Of a DNA stretch of 64,000 bases, positions 9,486-20,423 are shown in pieces; the stretch's first letter is position 1; every line of letters begins with the position of its first letter. The notes beneath the pieces are model-generated. The model was not told the DNA's origin. It did not search any database and saw only the letters and a program-made list of their open reading frames with translations. The DNA comes from Girardinichthys multiradiatus (taxonomy: Eukaryota > Chordata > Actinopteri > Cyprinodontiformes > Goodeidae): the NCBI RefSeq assembly GCF_021462225.1, contig NC_061818.1, positions 19,923,462 through 19,987,461 of the forward strand, written 5' to 3'. The position numbers were made by a program, and so were the translations under genes.

Positions 9486-12400
9486 GTATGCAGAGGCGCC
9501 AAGCGCAGGAGTTTCTTCTCGTTTTGTTCCCATCCACACAACCCTTCGATGGCGCACACTGATGATGTCATAGTGGAGTTTTGTCAATCAGAACGGATGA
9601 GGATAATCTGAGGACTCTGATCCCACTAAAAATTGCAAAATGTTCCTCCTCAAAGAAAAACTAAACCATGACCTCATCATTCTCATGTCATTGCAGTGCA
9701 TGCGATGAACGGCATTTATAAATTGCTTGAAACAACACAGTTCATCCCAAATTCATCATATTGATTCCCATATGATAATTATATTAACTAAAACTGACAT
9801 CTCATCAGTATTCCAGGTCATTGATTCATTGCATACCAAAGTTGTATGCCACGGCACGCAAACAGACGTATTTGTCTTTCCATTCCTGAATGGATGACCA
9901 AGCTGTGAATCTGAATGGACTCGTGTTTGCAGGATTTAGTTATAAGAAATTGTCTGCATGTACTATTTCTATGAATTTTGAAATGTGTAATAGCTGTGTA
10001 CTTCTTGGTGGCCTTTACTGGTGTTTCTAATCGCACCAGCTGTTCTCCCTTTCTTTCTCCTTTATTGCATGTGTGTCAGGTACAGTGGTTGCTGGACAAC
10101 TATGAGACGGCTGAAGGAGTAAGTCTGCCACGTTCCACCCTGTACTGCCACTACCTGCTGCACTGCCAGGAACAGAAACTTGAACCAGTCAATGCTGCTT
10201 CCTTTGGGAAACTCATTCGGTCCGTGTTCATGGGGTTACGCACACGACGACTGGGCACTCGGTAAGACAACTAGTAACACAAACTCTGGTATGGAGAAGA
10301 TATACAGAAAAAAGTACTGATGCCCTTAAACCTGTTCATATTTTGTTATGTTACACTCACAAACTTCAATATGCTTTCCTGGGATTTTAAGTGACAGAGC
10401 AACAAAAGTAATACATAATCATGAAGCTGAAGGACATAAAAAAAAATATAATATCTGAAAAGTGTTGTGCATCTACAGTGGCGTGTAAAAGTATTCGTAC
10501 CTCTTGAACTTTTCCACATATTGTCACATTACAACTACAAACATAAATATATTTTATTGGAATTTTATGTGAAAGACCAACACAAAGTGGTATACAACTG
10601 TGAAGTGGAAAGAAAATGTTACATGATTTCAAACTTTTTGTACAAATACAAAACTGAAAAGTGCAGTTTGCAAAAGTATTCACCCCCTGTGATCTGAGTG
10701 CATCCAATTGCCTTCAGAAGTTGCCGGATGATTGCTAATAACTAAATAGGGTCCACCTGTGTGTAATCTCAGTACAAATACAGCTGCTCTGTGACGACCT
10801 CAGAGGTTGGTTAAGAGAATACAGCATCATGAAGTCCAAGGAACACACCAGACAGGTCAGGGTTAAAGGTGTGGAGACATTTAAAGCAGACTTAGGCTAT
10901 GAAAAGATTTCCCAAGCTTTGAACATCTCATGGAGCACTTTTCAATCCATCATCCAGAAATGCAAAGAGAATGGCACGACTGTAAACCTACTGAGACAAG
11001 ACCGTCCACCTAAACTCACGGCCGAACAATGGGTTACAGGTGCCGCATTCCCCAGGTCAAGCCACTTTTGAACCAGAAACAGCGGCAGAATCGCCTGACC
11101 TGGGCTACAGAGAAGCAGCACTGGACTGTTGCTCAGTGGTCCAAAGTACTTTTTTCGGGTGAAAGCAAATTCTGCATGTCATTCGGAAATCAAGGTGCCA
11201 GAGTCTGGAGGAAGACTGGGGAGAAGGAAATGCCAAAATGCCAGAAGTCCAGTGTCAAGTACCCACAGTCAGTGATGGTCTGGGGTGCCGTGTCAGCTGC
11301 TGGTGTTGGTCCACTGTGTTTTATCAAGGGCAGGGTCAATGCAGCTAGCTATCAGGAGATTTTGGAGCACTTAATGCTTCCATCTGCTGAAAAGCTTTAT
11401 GGAGATGAAGATTTCATTTTTCAGCACGACCTGGCACCTGCTCACAGTGCCAAAACCACTGGTAAATGGTTTACTGACCATGGTATCACTGTGCTCAATT
11501 GGCCTGCCAACTCTCCTGACCTGAACCCCATAGAGAATCTGTGGGATATTGTGAAGAGAACGTTGAGAGACTCAAGACCCAACACTCTGGATGAGCTAAA
11601 GGCCGCTATCGAAGCATCCTGGGCCTCCATAAGACCTCAGCAGTGCCACAGGCTGATTGCCTCCATGCCACGCCACATTGAAGCAGTCATTTCTGAAAAA
11701 GGATTCCTGACCAAGTATTGAGTGCATAACTGTACATGATATTTTGAAGGTTGACCTTTTTTGTATTAAAAACACTTTTCTTTTATTGGTCGGATGAAAT
11801 ATGCTAATTTTGTGAGATAGGAATTTTGGGTTTTCATGAGCTGTATGCCAAAATCATCCGTATTAAGACAATAAAAGACCTGAAATATTTCAGTTAGTGT
11901 GCAATGAATCTAAAATATATGAATGTTAAATTTTCATCATGACATTATGGAAAATAATGAACTTTATCACAATATGCTAATATTTTGAGAAGGACCTGTA
12001 CCTTAAAAGAGTTGCAGCTGTAATTGCAGCAAAAGGTCTTTCCACAAAGTATTGACTCAGGGAGGCTGAATACTTTTGCACAATGCCCTTTTCAATTTTT
12101 TATGTATAATTTTTCATTCCACTTCACAGTTGTATAACACTTTGTGTTGTTCTTTCACATAAAATTCCAATAAAATATATTTCTGTTTGTGGTTGTAATG
12201 TGACAATATGTGGAAAAGCTCAAAGGGTATGAATACTTTTACAAGCCACTGTATATTAAACCCCTGTTTTACTCCAGAGCTCCAGAACCATTAAGCTACC
12301 TAGTTAGTAAATAGTGTCCCCCTTTGTTTAAATGAACCTTAGTATAAATAGAGCTCTTCTGTGAAAGCCTTACTTGTTTATTAGAAAAAAAATATGAACT

Positions 12401-15400
12401 AACAGCATCATAAAGACCAACAAATACAGTAGACATGTAAGGGGTAAAGTTGTGAAAAATTTGAAAGCAGAGCAAAGTTATAAAACTATATACCTAGCTT
12501 TAAACATCTCCTGAAGCTCTGTTCCACTCTGGAGGAGCTGCAGAGATCCACAGCTCAGCTCCTGGAATCTTTTGACAAACAGCCATAAGGCAGGCACTCC
12601 ACAAATCGGCCATTTTTTGAGAGTGGCAAGAAGAAAGCTATTGTTGAAAAAATCGGTTAGATGTTCCATTTGGAGTCTGCCACAACCATGTTGAGGACAT
12701 GGCAAACATGCATGATTCTGGTCAGATGAAACCAACTTTGTGGCCTACATGCAAAACGCTATGCGTGGCCTAAAACTAACATTACACGTCATCCAACACA
12801 TTATCTCCACAGTGAAACACAGCTTTATGCAAAGGGATGTTTTTCTTCAGCAAGGGCAGAGAGGATGGCCAGAGTTGATGAGAAGATAGATAGAGTGTTG
12901 AGATACAAAGACTTAGTTCCTATCAAAGCATATTTATGTATAATCCAGTCAAGTCCAGAGATGAACCCATTGAGAATCTTTGACAAGACTTAAGAAATTG
13001 ATGTTCACAGAAAATCTGTGAACATCAATTTTTACAATCTGATTGGGCGAGAACTATTTTACAAAGAGTGACGGGCAAAATTATCAGGCTTTAGATGTTG
13101 ATTTTACAAAGCATTGAGTCAGAGTGGCTGAATCCGAATCCCCACAACACTGTTTTAAATCAAATTTAAATGTTTTTTAATTGTTGAAAATTATCCATAA
13201 TTTTCCTTCCAGCTCTCAACTGTGCCATTCTCTCTGTAGAGATCAACTCGGCATTAGTGCTAGTGAGTGAATTTCATAAAAAAGGAGAGTGATAGATATT
13301 TTTCCTCCTGTTAGGGGTAATTCTAAATACCACTATTATGGACTGAGAATCAAGGCAGGCTCATCTCTTCTCCGCCTGATGGAAGACCAACAACATCTGG
13401 CCATGAGACAACAGCCATTCTCTCAGAAACAAAGGTATGAGCACAAATATTTACATTCTGCTTATCATTACACTAATGTAACGATGATTGGTTTATTCCA
13501 GTGTATGCCCTTGTTCCTGGCAGGTTGAAGCCTGTGCATAAAGTTGAAGGTATGACCAATGGGACAGCAGCAGGAGCAGGCCAGCAGCAACAACAGCAAC
13601 AGGGATCGGGACATGTGGACATCAGTACCCAGGTCCAGCAGTACCAGCAGTTCCTGGGTGAGTTTGGTGATGGTTTATGCTACAGTAAATCTAACACAGA
13701 TCCAGAGGTAAATCCAGAGTAAATTCCTTTATTGGGTTACAGAGTTGATACTACCAGGCTTAAATAAGCCAGAGACTTGAAGAAAATATGAATATGATTA
13801 TCTCAGCGTTTCAAAACCATTATAATTGATTTAATGTTATATATAATGCATTTAAAGTCATATGTTTCTGGGTAATCTGTGCTTGTTTCCTGTCTCCAGA
13901 TGCTTCCCAAGCTCTCCCAGAGTTTCCAGACATCGACCTCCATGGGAAGTCTTTCCCAGAGGGAATTGAGCTCGACCATATAAAGAGCTTTCAGCTGCTT
14001 TACAGAGAACACTGTGAGGTAGCAGAAAGTTTCAACGCCGAATATTTATGAGAATGGCTTTTCCATGTTGTTTTTGAAATTTTGATGAAAAGTCCTGACA
14101 GAACATAGTCATTCATCATCAGCTCTATGTGATGTTGCTGCTGTTTTCTCTCAGGCCATACTGGATGTGATGGTCAATCTGCAGTTTACGCTGGTAGAGA
14201 CTCTGTGGAAAACCTTCTGGAGGTTCAGCCAAAGTCAAGCTGGAGATACCCCAATGGCTGTGTATGTTTTATTCTATTCCTTTTGGCAGAGATGAACATT
14301 TCTGCTATAGTAGTAGTACTGTTTTTATACAAACTCTCCATTTTCACAGGCACGATGAGTCAGAGAAGCGCCTCCCAAAATCCTGCCTGGTGTTGCTGTG
14401 CAAGTACGAGCCGGTGCTGCGCTGGTGCCATGACTGTGACAACAGCCTGTACCAGAGCCTGGTGGAGATCCTCATCCCTGATGTCCTCAGACCCATCCCC
14501 AGTAAGACTCCACAGTACATAACAAAACATTAACATTTCCTGACAGTAAGAATAGATCTACTTTCCAAGTAATAACCAACCAAGTCTTTGGTTGGTTCAC
14601 CCATGTTTGCTGCCTGCAGGTGCCTTAACACAAGCCATTCGTAACTTTGCCAAGAGCCTTGAGAACTGGCTGACCAACGCCATGATGAACATCCCTGAGG
14701 AAATGGTCCGCATCAAGGTACAGCTCTCCAATACTGCCTCACACTTAACAAAAGAGCAACCTACTTTTAGGCCTGGATTATTCTATATAAGTTTTAAAAA
14801 AAACATTTTCTGAAATAAATTGTTATCAGAAAGTTCTGGAAATAACTGGATTTTCCTTATGAAAATGGTTCAAAAGCTTTTATTTAGTTTACTTGAAAAA
14901 CACCTAAAAAAGCTGCTTGACCAGGATTAATCGTTCTGGTGAGGTTGCTTGTAGTACTGGTGTCTAATCAGTCTTTTCTGGCCCTTCCTTGCTCTCAGGT
15001 GACATCAGCCAATGCTTTTGCCCAGACGCTGCGTCGCTACACCAGTCTGAACCATCTGGCACAGGCAGCCCGCGCTGTCCTCCAAAACACAGCTCAGATA
15101 AACCAGATGCTCTCTGACCTCAACCGAGTCGACTTTGCAAACGTCCAGGTTGGTTTAGGCTCTAAAATTTTGTGCCCTGAGAACATGTGAGTAGCACCAC
15201 TTGAATTTGTGTGTCAGGGCCTGAGTCTTTGTTTTTGCTGTAGCTTGTGGTTTCAGTTAGATGTGATGTGCAACCATTTTTGATCACATTTGAACCCAGG
15301 AAGCCCCTTCTCTGTTTCTCAAAAACTTTCGTGTGGCTTGTTGACACTAAAGTGGGGCTGATTTTACAACCTTTAGGTTTGCATACCAGTTTCAGGTGCC

Positions 15401-18400
15401 TCTTGCTCACATTTCCCTTTATTTTGCTAAAGGAATAGTTCTGAATTTTTGAAGTGTTAGAAGGTCATAAAGAGCTAATGTCTTGCATGTAGTAATTAAC
15501 TGGCTTGGCTTCTTCATTTTGTGTTTAATATGGGTTAGTTGGTCCTAACAGTTAGTCATTATTTACATAGTAAACAGAGGTAGGAGATCAAAGTAACTAT
15601 CTGAAATAAAAGTAAAGCTTTGTACAAGAAATAAGTACACAGCTTTACTTGAAGTAAATGCTACTTTAAAGAAGTTAAACTGCTTTACCTTTATATCAGA
15701 GATTAGTCTGTCAGGAAACACACATGTTTTGTTCTGAGTAATTGCTTCACACAGGAAGATCATAGGTGATGTACCGTCTCCTACCTCCATTTCCTGTGTA
15801 AATAATCATCAGCTTCTTTGTGTCTATCCACCCAATCCAAACATGAGGGCAGTTTAAAGGTTCATTGAATTGAGACCTGCTATGATGCTTTGCCAGTTCT
15901 TTTAAGATAGTTAATGTCCATTTTTTAGTCTCAGTACCATTCAGACTAGCCATCAACGTTAGCCTCCAGGACCAATTTGCCTGGATTTCTACACAAGAAA
16001 GAGAGTTAACAACTGTAAGCAAGATATTAAATCCTTTTAACACAAGTTTATTTCAAAATCTCTTCAACGCTCTGCAGGAGCAGGCTTCATGGGTGTGCAG
16101 ATGTGAAGACCGTGTCGTACAGCGGCTGGAGCAGGACTTCAAGCTGACCTTGCAGCAGCAGAACTCCTTAGAGCAGTGGGCTGCATGGCTTGATGGGGTG
16201 GTCTCCCAGGTCCTGAAACCTTATCAGCACAGCCCTGCCTTTCCAAATGCTGCCAAGCTCTTCTTACTTAAGTGGTCGTTTTACAGGTATGATAGCAAAG
16301 ACAAGGCAACAGAGAGTGGGGCTGGATAATCGCTTGATGTGGGATTTAAGGTTTGAGCTGAAAGCTTTCATAATACAGTAAAGCCCATTCGATGCTCTCA
16401 CAAGGGACACATTTCAGTGAAGAAGTGAGTTCTTGTGTTAAATAAATGTTCAACATAGGTGCTGTCGCTGGTATGATATTGGAAGATTTTACAGTGTTTA
16501 AATAGAAATTTTAAATCAAAAAACAAATACCATGATGTCACTATTTGTATTTAAAACTCAAAAGCAACAATTATTCTTTCTAGTGGTAAAATAACTAGAT
16601 TTATTGATTATTTTAGTTAAAACAATGTTATCTCTAACATAGTCTGATTTTCATTCTTAGACTTCTGCAAAAATACTGAATAAATACCCACTAAATTGAA
16701 CCATTTTGCAGTTCTGCTTCTTGTAGAGTAACACATGTAAGAGCTGGTTATTTTTCTGCTGAACAGACAGGCTCCTCATAGCTTGTCTGGTGTAGTTTTA
16801 AAACAACTTTGCTTTAATTAGAGCAGTTTGTGGCAGTTGGCAGGAGCTGGAGGAGCTGATCCTCATCCCAGCCGCTTCACACTCGGCTGTGAACCGCCAC
16901 AGTGCATGCTGTAGGTCTTGGCTAGAGGGGGCCAGCAGGACCACGTCATCTGCAAAAAGAAGAGACGAAATCCACTGGTCCCCAAACCAGACCCCCTCCG
17001 GCCCTTGGCTGCGTCTAGAAATCCTGTCCATAAATGTCATGAACAGGACCGATGACAAAGGGCAGCCCTGCCAGAGTCCAACATGCACCGGGAACAGGTC
17101 CGACTTAGTGCCGGCAATGCGGACCAAACTCCTGCTCTGCTTGTACAGAGACTGGATGGCCCCTAATAAAGGGCCCCCAACTCCATACTCCTAGAGCACC
17201 CCCCACAGGGCACCACAAGAGACACAGTCTTCTCCAGGTCCACAAAACACATGTGGATAGGTTGGGCAAACTCCCAAGAACCCTCGAGTACCCGGTAGAG
17301 GGTATAGAGCTGGTCCAGTGTCCCACGGCCGGGATGAAAACCACACTGCTCCTCCTGAAGCCGGGGTTCAACTATCAGCCGGACACTCCTTTCCAATACC
17401 CTGGTGTAGGCCTTACCAGGGTGTCTGAGGAGTGTGATCCCCCTGTAGTTGGAGCACACCCTCCGGTCACTCTTTTTATGAAGGGGGACCACCACCCCAG
17501 TCTGCCAGTCCAGAGGCACTGTCCCTGTACGCCACGCAATGTTGAAGAGTCGTGTCAACCATGACAGCCCTACAACATCCAGAGACTTGAGGTACTCAGG
17601 GCGGATCTCATCCACCCCCGAAGCCTTGCCACTGCAGAGCTTTTTAACCACTTTGGTGCTTTCAGCCTGGGTGATGAAAGAGTCCCCAGCCTCTGCTTCC
17701 ACCAGGCAATGCGAGATGGCAGGATTGAGGAGATCCTTAAAGTACTCCTTCCACCGCCCAATAATGTCCTCAGTCGAGGTCAGCAGCTCCCCACCCCCAC
17801 AGTGTAAACAGTGTTGGCGAAGCACTGCTTCCCCATCCTGAGGCGCAGAACGGTTTGCCAGAATCGCTTCGAGGCCAACAGGTAGTCCTTCTCCATGACC
17901 TCACAAATTCCTCCCAGGCCCGAGTTTTTGTCTCTGCCACCGCCAGGGCCGCGGCACACTTGGCCTCACAGTACCTGGTGGAGACCTCGGCGGCCAGATC
18001 TCCGGATGCTTAGGCTGGCTCTAGGGACGTGGAATGTCACCTTGCTGGGGAGGAAGGAGCATGAGCTGGTGCGGGAGGTCGAGAGATATCGACTAGAAAT
18101 AGTCGGGCTCACCTCCACGCCCAGCGTGGGCTCTGGAACCCATCTTCCCGAGAGGGGCTGGACTCTCTTCTACTCTGGAGTGGCCCATGGGGAGAAGCGG
18201 CGGAGGCGGGCTGGGGTGGGTTTCCTTGTTGCCCCCTAGCTCAGCCATCTCATGTTGGGTATTATCCCAGTGGATGAGAGGGTGCATCCCTGCGCCTTCG
18301 GGTTGGGGACAGGTCTCTGACTGTCGTTTTGGCCTACAGGCCGAGTGGTAGTGCGGAGTACCGGGCCTCCCTGTCAGTGTGCTGCATAGTGCCCCTCCCG

Positions 18401-20423
18401 GGGACTCCATTATTCTGCCTGGGGTCTTCAACATGTGAAACGACAGTGACACATGGAGAGGTGTGATCAGGAGGAATGGCCTCTCCGATCTGAATCCGAG
18501 TGGTGTTTCATTATTGGACTTCTGTGCTAGTCACGGATTGTCCATAATGAACACCATGTTCAAGCATAAGGGTGTTCATCAGTGCACTAGGACACCCTAG
18601 GCAGGAGGTCGATGATTGATTTTGTTGTCGTGTTGTCAGATCCTCGGCTGCATGTTTTGGACACTCGGGTGAAGAGAGGGGCTGAGCTGTCCACTGATCA
18701 CCACCTGGTGGTGAGTTGTAGTCTGAGTGGACTATGTTCTTAGTTGAACTTGTGTGTATGTAATAAGCAAGCAAGGTTGCTTGCTTATTACATAATCTCC
18801 AAGCTTAAACCATACTTTCACTACTCTGTTAGCTTATCATCCCCAAAATAAGTGCCTAATCAGTATTAAAACATAAATATTCAATTCAATTCAATTCAAA
18901 AATACTTTATTAATCCCAAAGGGAAATTAAATAATATGTTATTAAATATGTTAGGTTTTCCCTGTTAGCGCACTAAAGCTGTGCAACAAGGTAATTTACT
19001 GCCACTAGAAGGTGTTTTTTCGCAATAGATCCAGCAATGTGAGACTAGATTTATTATAAATATAATTGGATTGTGCATTTGTCCAATTTGTCTGCCACAG
19101 CAAATTTTGTCCAATTTGGGCCACCTGGTAGCTTCTTGATACAGTTCTCCTAGATGTGGCCCAGAAGTCAATCTTTACAAAATATGTTGATGCAGAGATT
19201 AATTTTGGGTGTTATCCAGTCAATGTCAGTTCTATTTAAAGGGGACATAATATCCTAAATTATTAACTGAATTTAAAGTAAACATTTTTTAGAAAGACCT
19301 TAATCGGCAGTAATAATAGTACATTTAGATTGAGCTTTGGTTTTTTTTACCAGTTCAAATAAAGGATGTCACAGTGTTGCCACTCCAGTTCCTCTTCTGT
19401 TACTACTTGTTTCATTGTGTTCGTCCAGTTCTTGAGGTAAGGACTGAAATGTGATGAGTAATATTGAGAAGAGTAATTGAGGATATAGAAAAGAAGGAAT
19501 TAGGAAAGTAGTGGGAGAGAGATGCACTACATCCTGTTTTTGGTCACAGTTTTGCATTGTGTGTAATTGTGTTTTTTTTTGTGTGCTATTCCTGCTCTCC
19601 AGTTCCATGGTGATCAGAGACCTGACCCTGCGAAGTGCAGCCAGTTTTGGTTCGTTTCACTTGATCCGTCTGCTGTATGATGAGTACATGTACTACCTTA
19701 TAGAGCACAGAGTGGCCCAGGCTAAAGGAGAAACCCCCATTGCTGTTATGGGAGAGGTATTCATTCACACACCAGGGTTCCTATGCAGCCTGGAAAAGTC
19801 TGGAATAATTATTTGAGAATAGTCCAGGTCTGGATAAGCATGGGACAGAAGAGTGATAAAAGTATTATCAATCTGTTCATCCATCCATCCGTCCATCCGT
19901 TTTTGTAGGTTCCACATGTAAAGCCGGACCATTGTAGAAATACCATAAATTTAAAGTGAAATGTTTTATTTATAATGTAAAACTTGGCTTAAAAAGGAGT
20001 AACAGCTATAGAGAATGTAATTTTGCCAAAATAAAATTGTGTGGGAACCCTGACACACACTCTCACAAAAACAATTAACACAACAGCACATCCCATATTT
20101 ACTCATTGCTGTCCTGCTCTCAGTTTGCCAGTCTAGGTCGTGGTCTGAACCAGCTGGATCCTGACAAAGGTCTGCATTGAATCTGCCTCATCACCACCAA
20201 TAAAACAATCATCTTCCAAGCATTGAAAATAACTATGTCCCGTTAACATTTGTCATCCACAGAAGAGGAGGAAGAAGAAGATGATGAGAGTGAGGAAGAA
20301 GGCCAGGAGCTGTCCCTTCCCGCTGACGGGGCCGTTCTTGGAGAGGAGTCTCTGGAACCTCCAGCCAAGTTAGCCAGAATGGATCAGCGAGTCCTCTTCA
20401 CCACGGGCTCGGGTGATGACTAA
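6492..20423 (+). CDS. rfx1: RFX1 transcription factor (17 coding exons)
   Basis: Coding exons: 6492-6852, 8019-8128, 8231-8326, 8827-8921, 9041-9485, 10080-10261, 13315-13434, 13524-13657, 13900-14018, 14155-14261, 14350-14501, 14620-14717, 14999-15148, 16078-16286, 19603-19756, 20124-20169, 20263-20423. All have AG/GT borders and compatible phases, giving 912 codons plus stop (human RFX1 is about 979). The protein is a nuclear winged-helix factor that binds X-box sites as a dimer. Order: Gln/Thr-rich activation region (1-369), RFX DNA-binding domain (about 370-445), conserved B, C and dimerisation regions (about 515-845), then an acidic C-terminus. The ATG follows an acceptor at 6471, so at least one 5' UTR exon lies upstream and was not found. 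RFX1 is favoured over RFX2/3 by SPAT followed by [14 protein letters not shown] and by the long Gly/Ser-rich part. Paralog (a or b) not determined. Confidence 0.93.
10476..12251 (+). mobile_element. Tc1-like transposon, second family, interrupted by copy B
   Basis: It begins CAGTGGCGTGTAAAAGTATTC and ends with the complement (GAATACTTTTACAAGCCACTG), flanked by TA at 10474-10475 and 12252-12253. The terminal repeats are long (well over 100 bp). A transposase start near 10829 ([13 protein letters not shown]) is readable through LTAEQ at about 11028. There the sequence switches to the first Tc1 family. The C-terminal end ([12 protein letters not shown]) follows the inner element after 12001. The middle of the transposase is deleted. 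Confidence 0.82.
11029..11998 (+). mobile_element. Tc1-like copy B, 5'-truncated, innermost of the nest
   Basis: From about 11029 to 11998 the sequence is the 3' 60% of the same family as copies A and C. It starts inside the transposase ([13 protein letters not shown]) and runs through the right terminal repeat to CCTG followed by TA (11999-12000). The left repeat and N-terminus are absent, so the copy cannot be mobilised. The remaining transposase codons are open to the stop at 11719-11721 and keep the boxes [11 protein letters not shown] and [11 protein letters not shown]. The left junction looks like a deletion or gene-conversion joint between two Tc1 families. Confidence 0.82.
16287..16797. 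other. rfx1 intron, AT-rich, nothing recognised
   Basis: The start of the 3.3-kb intron between exons 14 and 15, before the LINE fragment. No exon-like or repeat signal seen. Confidence 0.4.
16798..18000 (-). mobile_element. Non-LTR retrotransposon (LINE) reverse-transcriptase part
   Basis: On the minus strand from about 18000 leftward the translation reads [75 protein letters not shown] and [15 protein letters not shown], all standard LINE RT motifs. Several frameshifts interrupt it (for example near 17190 and 17105), so it is dead. It stops at about 16798 inside the RT, with no 3' tail visible. It sits in an rfx1 intron, antisense to the gene. Confidence 0.85.
18008..18735 (+). mobile_element. 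LINE endonuclease part, inverted relative to its RT part
   Basis: On the plus strand the segment begins [19 protein letters not shown] and continues [30 protein letters not shown], then with frameshifts [20 protein letters not shown] and [21 protein letters not shown]. This is the APE-type endonuclease that precedes the RT in the same LINE family. It points away from the RT part at 16798-18000, so the two halves of one element lie head to head, meeting near 18001-18008. Confidence 0.8.
18736..19602. other. rfx1 intron 3' part with a short LINE tail
   Basis: At 18882-18950 there is a (TTCAA)n run followed by TACTTTATTAATCCCAAAGG, the minus-strand form of a common fish LINE 3' terminus; a sense-strand version occurs at 55246-55284. 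The rest is AT-rich with no exon-like sequence until the exon 15 acceptor at 19602. Confidence 0.5.

Larger units (their letters stand above)
10305..13255 (+). mobile_element. Old Tc1-like transposon, outermost of a three-level nest
   Basis: The left end follows a TA at 10303-10304 and reads like a decayed Tc1 terminal repeat (TTTTGTTATGTTACACTCAC). After the inner element the sequence resumes at 12254 and resembles a Tc1 transposase gene at nucleotide level: a 'catcataaagaccaa' start region near 12409, a 'tttttcttcagcaagg' stretch near 12840, and a 'cccattgagaatctttgac' stretch near 12966 matching the PIENLW box. It has many stops. The right end fades near 13255 without a clear terminal repeat, so that border is approximate. 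Confidence 0.65.
10080..13434 (+). other. rfx1: rfx1 DNA-binding domain exons (6-7) and transposon-filled intron
   Basis: Exon 6 (10080-10261) and exon 7 (13315-13434) together encode the winged-helix RFX domain, with [47 protein letters not shown]. The junction falls in the codon for the Arg of GTRGNS. The 3.05-kb intron between them is almost entirely nested Tc1-like DNA, all with the transposase in the same direction as rfx1. Confidence 0.9.
13524..20423 (+). other. rfx1: rfx1 dimerisation-region and acidic C-terminal exons (8-17)
   Basis: Exon 8 has a short Gln run (about 13579-13602). Exons 10-15 carry the RFX B, C and dimerisation regions, with [51 protein letters not shown] and [20 protein letters not shown]. 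The last exon codes for a run of Glu/Asp (about residues 860-872) and ends GSGDD before TAA (20421-20423). The introns at 14718-14998 and 15149-16077 contain nothing I recognise. Confidence 0.88.

Noticed and set aside
9113..9587. Minus-strand frames with Cys or Pro runs
   Set aside because: They are antisense to the rfx1 Ser/Gly-rich exon 5.
9041..9611. rfx1 exon 5 continuing to the stop at 9611 as a terminal exon
   Set aside because: The downstream DNA-binding exons join in frame from 9485 or 9434, and the extension ([13 protein letters not shown]) has no RFX similarity.
13803..14012. Minus-strand reading frame over an rfx1 exon
   Set aside because: A shadow of exon 9 (13900-14018); no motif.
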